From: Deltaproteobacteria bacterium
GTDB lineage: Bacteria > Myxococcota_A > UBA9042 > PHBI01 > JACKFB01
Assembly: GCA_020632695.1 (NCBI GenBank)
Contig: JACKFB010000006.1
Span: 231,628 to 295,627 of the forward strand
Direction of reading: 5' to 3'
DNA: 64,000 bases
Part shown: positions 60,151 to 64,000 of the stretch, piece after piece
Layout: every line of letters starts with the position of its first letter
Position numbering within the stretch: position 1 is the stretch's first letter
Notes under the pieces: model-generated
What the model saw: the letters and a program-made list of their open reading frames with translations, nothing else
What the model was told of the DNA's origin: nothing
The model's database searches: none
Program-made: the position numbers and the translations under genes

Positions 60151-60348
60151 TCAGGCGTGCGGGATCATCCGCTTGATGAGCTTCGCGTCCACCGCGGTCG
60201 CGATCGCCGTGCCGCGGAGCCGACGCTTACGCTTCGGCCGCTTCTTGGTCAGGATGTGGTTCGCGTTGGCGTGCTGGCGCACCACCTTGCCGCTGCCGGT
60301 CAGGCGGAAGCGCTTGGCGGCGCCGCGATGGGTCTTGATCTTCGACAT
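60151..60348 (-). CDS. rpmI: 50S ribosomal protein L35
   Basis: 65 residues from ATG 60348. KIKTHRGAAKRFRLTGSGKV, NHILTKKRPKRKRRLRG and KLIKRMIPHA are typical of L35. rpmI-rplT is the usual order; the infC that normally heads it is not seen and tRNA-Val stands in its place. Confidence 0.98.
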   Translation of the reverse strand: MSKIKTHRGAAKRFRLTGSGKVVRQHANANHILTKKRPKRKRRLRGTAIATAVDAKLIKRMIPHA

Positions 60349-60432
60349 CTTCTGTCTCCGAGGGACGGCTTGCGGTCGTTCACTCAGACCACGGACCGTC
60401 GCATCCGGCGTCGGACGCGTCGCGAGCGGGGC

Positions 60433-60507
60433 TGGTAGGCACGGGCGGGTTTGAACCGCCGACTTCTACCGTGTCAAGGTAGCGCTCTACCACTGAGCTA
60501 CGTGCCT
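60433..60507 (-). tRNA. tRNA-Val (anticodon GAC)
   Basis: A 75-base cloverleaf with encoded CCA. Acceptor arms are AGGCACG and CGTGCCT, the D arm is TAGCTCAGTGGTAGAGC, the anticodon loop is TTGACAC with anticodon GAC, and the T arm is GGCGG-TTCAAAC-CCGCC. It lies 84 bases upstream of rpmI on the same strand. Confidence 0.97.
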
Positions 60508-60538
60508 GAAGGGGCTCCGTCCTGGCGGACGGCTCGCG

Positions 60539-60568
60539 AGTTTCGTTTCCGAAACCGAATGTTGTCAA
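60539..60568 (-). promoter_or_regulatory. promoter of the tRNA-Val / rpmI unit
   Basis: A perfect -35 TTGACA (60568-60563), an 18-base spacer and a weak -10 GAAACT (60544-60539), about 30 bases before the tRNA 5' end. A promoter here could serve tRNA-Val and possibly rpmI-rplT. Confidence 0.5.
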
Positions 60569-60783
60569 GGGGCTTCCGAGTGCTCCTGCGCCTTCGGCCC
60601 GTTCGGACGCCGGGGCGCACATGGCCTGCCCGGAGTCGTCGAGGGCGCGCAAGCTAGCTTGCAGGTCAGGGCGCGTCAAGCTGGAATCGCGGGCTCTCCA
60701 ACCACTCCGCAGCGGCGGCGATGGACTGGCCGCGGCCTCGGGTTCCGGGTACAGTGCCGCCGTTCCCCGTCCAGGATGCGCGG

Positions 60784-61293
60784 ATGTCCCAGAGCCAGCG
60801 AGCGGCGCGACGGCGTGAGGTCGCCACGATGGGCGAGGTGCTGCGCGATGCGCGCTGGCGCGGGCGCGCCTCGTGGCAGCGTCTGGTCGGTGCCACCCTG
60901 GCCGAGGCGACGGCGCTGGTCGGCATCGACCACGATGGCACCGTGCGCGTGATGGCGCGGAACGAGACGGCGCAGCGCGAGCTCCTGGCACGCGAGGAGC
61001 ACCTGCTGGCCTCGTGGAACGCCTCGAACCGCGGGCGGGCGCACAGGCAGGCGCGAAAGCTGGTGTGCTGGCTGCGGCCGGATCTCGTCACGCGACCGGC
61101 GCCCGAGGGGCTCAGGCCGCGGCGGGCGGTCGAGCCCACCGACGAGCACCGCAGCGTGGCGGCTGCAGCGGGAGCGGGCGTGCGAGACGCGCGCGTCCGC
61201 GAGGTCTTGATCGAAGCGCGAGCGCGGTCGCTCGCGCGCGCGCAACGCGACGCGGCGGCCACGACGGCCGGCGAGCATGGGAGCGAGAGATGA
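60784..61293 (+). CDS. DUF721/DciA-like protein
   Basis: 169 residues from ATG 60784. A basic N-terminus (MSQSQRAARRREVATMGEV) leads to the DUF721 core: WQRLVGATLAEATALVGIDH, DGTVRVMARNETAQRELLAR and a helix EEHLLASWNAS. DUF721 includes DciA, which loads the replicative helicase in bacteria without DnaC. The C-terminal third is Arg/Ala-rich helix. The match is moderate; a role in helicase loading is an inference. It overlaps the next gene as ATGA. Confidence 0.7.
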   Translation: MSQSQRAARRREVATMGEVLRDARWRGRASWQRLVGATLAEATALVGIDHDGTVRVMARNETAQRELLAREEHLLASWNASNRGRAHRQARKLVCWLRPDLVTRPAPEGLRPRRAVEPTDEHRSVAAAAGAGVRDARVREVLIEARARSLARAQRDAAATTAGEHGSER

Positions 61294-62516
61294 AGTTGGG
61301 TCGAGAGTTCGTGGCGGCGCTGGGCACGGTCGCGTGCCTGCTGTGGGCGTGCGGTGGTGAGGACGGCGGTACCGATACATCGGACGCCAGCGTGAGCGAC
61401 GTCGGCGGTGACGTCGCTCCCGACGCGCTGCCGAAGGAGTGCAATGAGACCAAGGCCTGCACCGGCACGGGCGTCTGCCGTTCGGGCGTGTGCGTGGTCG
61501 ATCCGCCGGGCACCAACGAATCGAAGATCACCGAGCCGGTGAGCAACGCCTCGACGAACCAGTCGCCGGTGTTGAGCTGCGCCGATCAGGCCGCGCCCAC
61601 GCCGGCCGGGCCGGAGACCGTGACCCTGTACGGCGCCGTCACCCGCTTCGGGTCGGGCCGCCCCACCTTCGACATCGAGGTGGCGGTCTTCGACGCTGCG
61701 ACCTGGGACCCCAGCGCCTGCGAGGACGAGCCGACCACTGAGAAGAAGCTGGATTGCTACCAGGAGTACGGCACGCCGCTGGCGTCCGCCGTGTCGGTCG
61801 AGCCGCAGAAGCTGGACCCGGCGCCCAGCTGCGCCAACAAGGACTTCAACGACGACTGCCCGTTGGGCTACGAGTGCACCGAGGCCGACGGCTTCCTCAC
61901 CTGCAAGCTGCAGTTCGGCCTCTACCAGATCCCCGGCGTGCCCACGAACACGCCGCTGATCCTCCGCGCGCGCTACGCCGGCACGGAAGCGTTCATCGCG
62001 TCGAAGTGGCACGACGTGTACCTCTTCAACGTCTACCTCTCCGCCGACAGCGCCGACGCCGACGGGAACTACCGCTACGACGCCACGATGGTCTCGGACG
62101 CCCAGTGGATCCTGACGCCCAACACGGTGTTCCTGCCGGAGGTGCCCGAGGAGCACGGCGTGGTGGGCGGCCGCATCCGCGACTGCGGCGTCGCCGGGGA
62201 GCGCGAGAGCTGGCCCATGTCGGAGGTGAGCCTTGGCCTCGCCCGCGAGGCGCGGCGGGTGGTCTACTTCAACAACCTCGAGAACGACTCGCTGCCGCTG
62301 GTGGATCGCAAGTCGACGAACATCCTGGGGCGCTTCGCGGCGCTGGACATCGAGGGGGGCTGGAACGTCATCGCCGGCTCGGCGCGGGTCGGCGGGCAGC
62401 TCGTCTCCGTCGGTTCGGAGCGCGTCTACGTCGTCCCCAACGCCCTCTCGGTCATCACGTTCCCGGGGCTCCACCCCGTCTTCAAGCAGGAGGCCGCTGG
62501 TGAATTTCCGGAGTGA
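61290..62516 (+). CDS. secreted lipoprotein, unknown function
   Basis: 408 residues from ATG 61290, overlapping the previous stop as ATGA. The signal peptide ends in CLLWAC (LWAC lipobox). An acidic linker (GGEDGGTDTSDASVSDVGGD) leads to a Cys-rich module (CNETKACTGTGVCRSGVC), then a large beta-rich domain beginning TVTLYGAVTRFGSGRPTFDI that resembles a carboxypeptidase-regulatory or Ig-like fold. The segment CANKDFNDDCPLGYECTEAD is another Cys-rich module. I recognise no family. Such lipoproteins are typical of myxobacterial surfaces. Confidence 0.88.
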   Translation: MKLGREFVAALGTVACLLWACGGEDGGTDTSDASVSDVGGDVAPDALPKECNETKACTGTGVCRSGVCVVDPPGTNESKITEPVSNASTNQSPVLSCADQAAPTPAGPETVTLYGAVTRFGSGRPTFDIEVAVFDAATWDPSACEDEPTTEKKLDCYQEYGTPLASAVSVEPQKLDPAPSCANKDFNDDCPLGYECTEADGFLTCKLQFGLYQIPGVPTNTPLILRARYAGTEAFIASKWHDVYLFNVYLSADSADADGNYRYDATMVSDAQWILTPNTVFLPEVPEEHGVVGGRIRDCGVAGERESWPMSEVSLGLAREARRVVYFNNLENDSLPLVDRKSTNILGRFAALDIEGGWNVIAGSARVGGQLVSVGSERVYVVPNALSVITFPGLHPVFKQEAAGEFPE

Positions 62517-63108
62517 ATGGCTCGCCGCCTCGGCGTGCGCGGCCCTGCTGGTCATGGCCTGCGACTCGACGGAGCAGCGGCACGTGTCGCCTCGCAGCAC
62601 GCTCAAGGTCTCGTTGCCGGAGGCGCCCTCGCTCGAGCCGCGCGAGGTCAAGGCTCGCTACCCCGACGGCGCCTGGACCGTCGAGGGCTTCCTGACCGCC
62701 GACGGCCACGCTGCCGGTGAGAAGGCGAAGGTGCGGGGGCGCGTGGTCGAGGTCTTCACCTGCCCCAAGCCGCCTCCGCCGCCGCCGGTGGAGGAGGACC
62801 CCAACGCGCCGAAGCCCAAGCCCGGTGAGGAGCTGCCGCCACCGCCGCCACCGAAGGCGCCCTTCTGCCCGCAGCCGCCGCACATGTATCTGGCGGACGC
62901 GGTGGGCGCGACCCGTTACCAGCTCCTGGTCGTCGGGTCGGAGGCCACGGAGGTCGGTCGCGTCGCCAAGGGCGACGAGGTCACCGTCGACGGCAGCTTC
63001 GACGTGATGACGCGCGATGGCGCCTTCATCCGCCAGGCGGGCCTGCTGGTGCTCCCGGAGCCGCCCCCGCCGCCGCCGCCGGCCGAGGAGCCGCCGCCTT
63101 CGCCCTGA
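62500..63108 (+). CDS. Pro-rich lipoprotein, unknown function
   Basis: 202 residues from GTG 62500, with AGGAGG 7 bases upstream lying inside the end of the previous gene (17-base overlap). The signal peptide ends in LLVMAC. A beta-strand domain (WTVEGFLTADGHAAGEKAKV, GRVVEVFTCP, MYLADAVGATRYQLLVVG, VAKGDEVTVDGSF) looks like an OB-fold interrupted by a long Pro-rich loop (KPPPPPPVEEDPNAPKPK) and ends in a Pro-rich tail. A shared surface complex with the upstream lipoprotein is possible. Confidence 0.85.
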   Translation: MNFRSEWLAASACAALLVMACDSTEQRHVSPRSTLKVSLPEAPSLEPREVKARYPDGAWTVEGFLTADGHAAGEKAKVRGRVVEVFTCPKPPPPPPVEEDPNAPKPKPGEELPPPPPPKAPFCPQPPHMYLADAVGATRYQLLVVGSEATEVGRVAKGDEVTVDGSFDVMTRDGAFIRQAGLLVLPEPPPPPPPAEEPPPSP

Positions 63109-63130
63109 CGCGCGGGTCAGCGGCCTCGGG

Positions 63131-63994
63131 TCAACGACGCCAGAGGCCGCGGCCCATGGCCACGTGCTCGCCCGCGAGCACCGAGGCCGGCACCAGCTTG
63201 GGATCGGCCACCAGCAGCACCACCGTCGAGCCCAGGTTGAACATGCCCAGCTCGTCGCCGCGCGCGATGGCGATGGGTTCGCGCGGCGTCACCGTGGTGG
63301 GACCGCGGCTGTTCCACGCCCCCGGCTGGTCGGTGAAGGACAGCGTGATGCGGCCCACGTTGGTCGCGCCAACGAAGACCAGCGCCACCCGACCGAAGCC
63401 GGGCGAGTCGAAGTGGACGACCACCCGCTCGTTGGTGGCGTAGAGGCCGTCGATGGCCCGCATCGCCAGGTTGTTGACCGGGTACAGGCGCCCCGGGATG
63501 TGTCGCCACGACAGGATGTGGCCGTCCACCGGGCAGTGCACGCGGTGGTAGTCGCGGGGGCTGAGGTAGAGGTTGGCGTACACGCCCTCGCGGAAGGCGC
63601 CGGCTTCGCCCTCGTCGCCGAGCAGCGCACCCAGGCGGTAGCGCCTGCCCTTGACCTGCTCGAGCATGCCGTGGGTCGGCACCCGCCCCATCTCGTGGAC
63701 CCGGGAGTCCGCCGGGCTGACGATGGTGTTCTCGCCCGGATCGATGGGCCGCGCGCCAGGCCGCAGGGCGCGCGTGAAGAAGGCGTTGAAGGTCTCGAAC
63801 GCGCTCAGCGGCTCGGCGACGTCGCTCATGTCCACGTCGTAGGCCCGGATGTACGCGAGCATCGCGCGCTCCAGCACCTGGCGCGGCAGGCGCAGATCGG
63901 CGAGGTGGCCGGTGGTGTGGCTCAGCGCACGCACCGAGACCAGCTCGGCGACGATGCGCTCCATGGTGGCCACTACCGGCGAGCGCAGGCGCAC
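63131..63994 (-). CDS. psd: phosphatidylserine decarboxylase proenzyme
   Basis: Read from GTG 63994 this gives 287 residues; ATG 63964 gives 277, and the frame stays open to the window edge, so the true start may lie outside. It converts phosphatidylserine to phosphatidylethanolamine and self-cleaves to form its pyruvoyl cofactor. FNAFFTRALRPGARPID, IVSPADSRVHEMG, LYLSPRDYHRVHCPVDG (catalytic Asp/His) and the cleavage site FNLGSTVVLL (Gly-Ser) match the bacterial type I enzyme. The mature alpha chain would begin at the Ser of LGST. Confidence 0.95.
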   Translation of the reverse strand: MRLRSPVVATMERIVAELVSVRALSHTTGHLADLRLPRQVLERAMLAYIRAYDVDMSDVAEPLSAFETFNAFFTRALRPGARPIDPGENTIVSPADSRVHEMGRVPTHGMLEQVKGRRYRLGALLGDEGEAGAFREGVYANLYLSPRDYHRVHCPVDGHILSWRHIPGRLYPVNNLAMRAIDGLYATNERVVVHFDSPGFGRVALVFVGATNVGRITLSFTDQPGAWNSRGPTTVTPREPIAIARGDELGMFNLGSTVVLLVADPKLVPASVLAGEHVAMGRGLWRR

Positions 63995-64000
63995 GCCGCC

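Overview
The window is very GC-rich bacterial chromosome with dense, short-gapped operons on both strands. Several features point to the Myxococcota or a related deltaproteobacterial lineage: an AgmX/PglI-type C-terminal domain on a large lipoprotein, lipoproteins with Asp/Thr/Pro-rich linkers after the lipid-attached Cys, an alternative complex III joined to a caa3 oxidase, and the pyrR-pyrB-pyrC'-carA order. I see no insertion sequences, prophage genes, CRISPR arrays or rRNA genes.

1-19.8 kb, minus strand: one very long respiratory operon, read from 19.8 kb downward. It holds a Cys-rich membrane protein, ctaA and ctaB (heme O/A synthesis), an ABC-2 exporter, a SCO copper chaperone, actABCDEF (alternative complex III), a single-pass membrane protein, a second SCO, and cytochrome oxidase subunits II (caa3 type), I, III and IV. 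An inositol-monophosphatase-family gene and a truncated, catalytically degenerate SerA-like gene follow. Many junctions are 4-base GTGA, ATGA or TTGA overlaps. The best promoter candidate has a C9 run inside its 17-base spacer.

19.9-26.9 kb: tsaC on the plus strand; tRNA-Glu and tRNA-Lys; then on the minus strand lepB-pyrR-pyrB-pyrC'-carA behind a good sigma-70-type promoter. The dihydroorotase has lost its metal ligands. A GGTCTC-like hexamer array lies upstream of lepB.

26.9-34.6 kb, minus strand: an RluA-family pseudouridine synthase, single-chain gcvP with an N-terminal octapeptide repeat, a creatininase-family protein, a TetR regulator with a palindromic operator, an RsuA-type pseudouridine synthase and a soluble PAS histidine kinase. 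34.8-43.2 kb: a methyltransferase, a MazG-like pyrophosphohydrolase and moeA (plus); holC and an unknown (minus); a GNAT protein (plus); the tldD/pmbA pair (minus); rdgB (plus).

43.4-54.5 kb: the AgmX-type lipoprotein, a dual-specificity phosphatase, a degenerate PP2C-like protein, a second hexamer array facing a coding hexamer array, a thioredoxin-like lipoprotein with a metallophosphoesterase, a large secreted lipoprotein with a strong terminator, and then the most notable gene. This is a metallophosphatase-like lipoprotein (53057..54499) interrupted by one in-frame TGA in a Cys-Gly-TGA context. A hairpin with a GGUC apical loop follows at the distance expected of a bacterial SECIS element, so I read it as a selenoprotein.

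54.7-64 kb: a SWIM-SNF2 helicase (minus), a YggX-like protein and an NRDE protein (plus), tRNA-Val - rpmI - rplT - ihfA - tRNA-Pro (minus), a DUF721/DciA-like gene with two overlapping lipoprotein genes (plus), and psd (minus) at the right edge.
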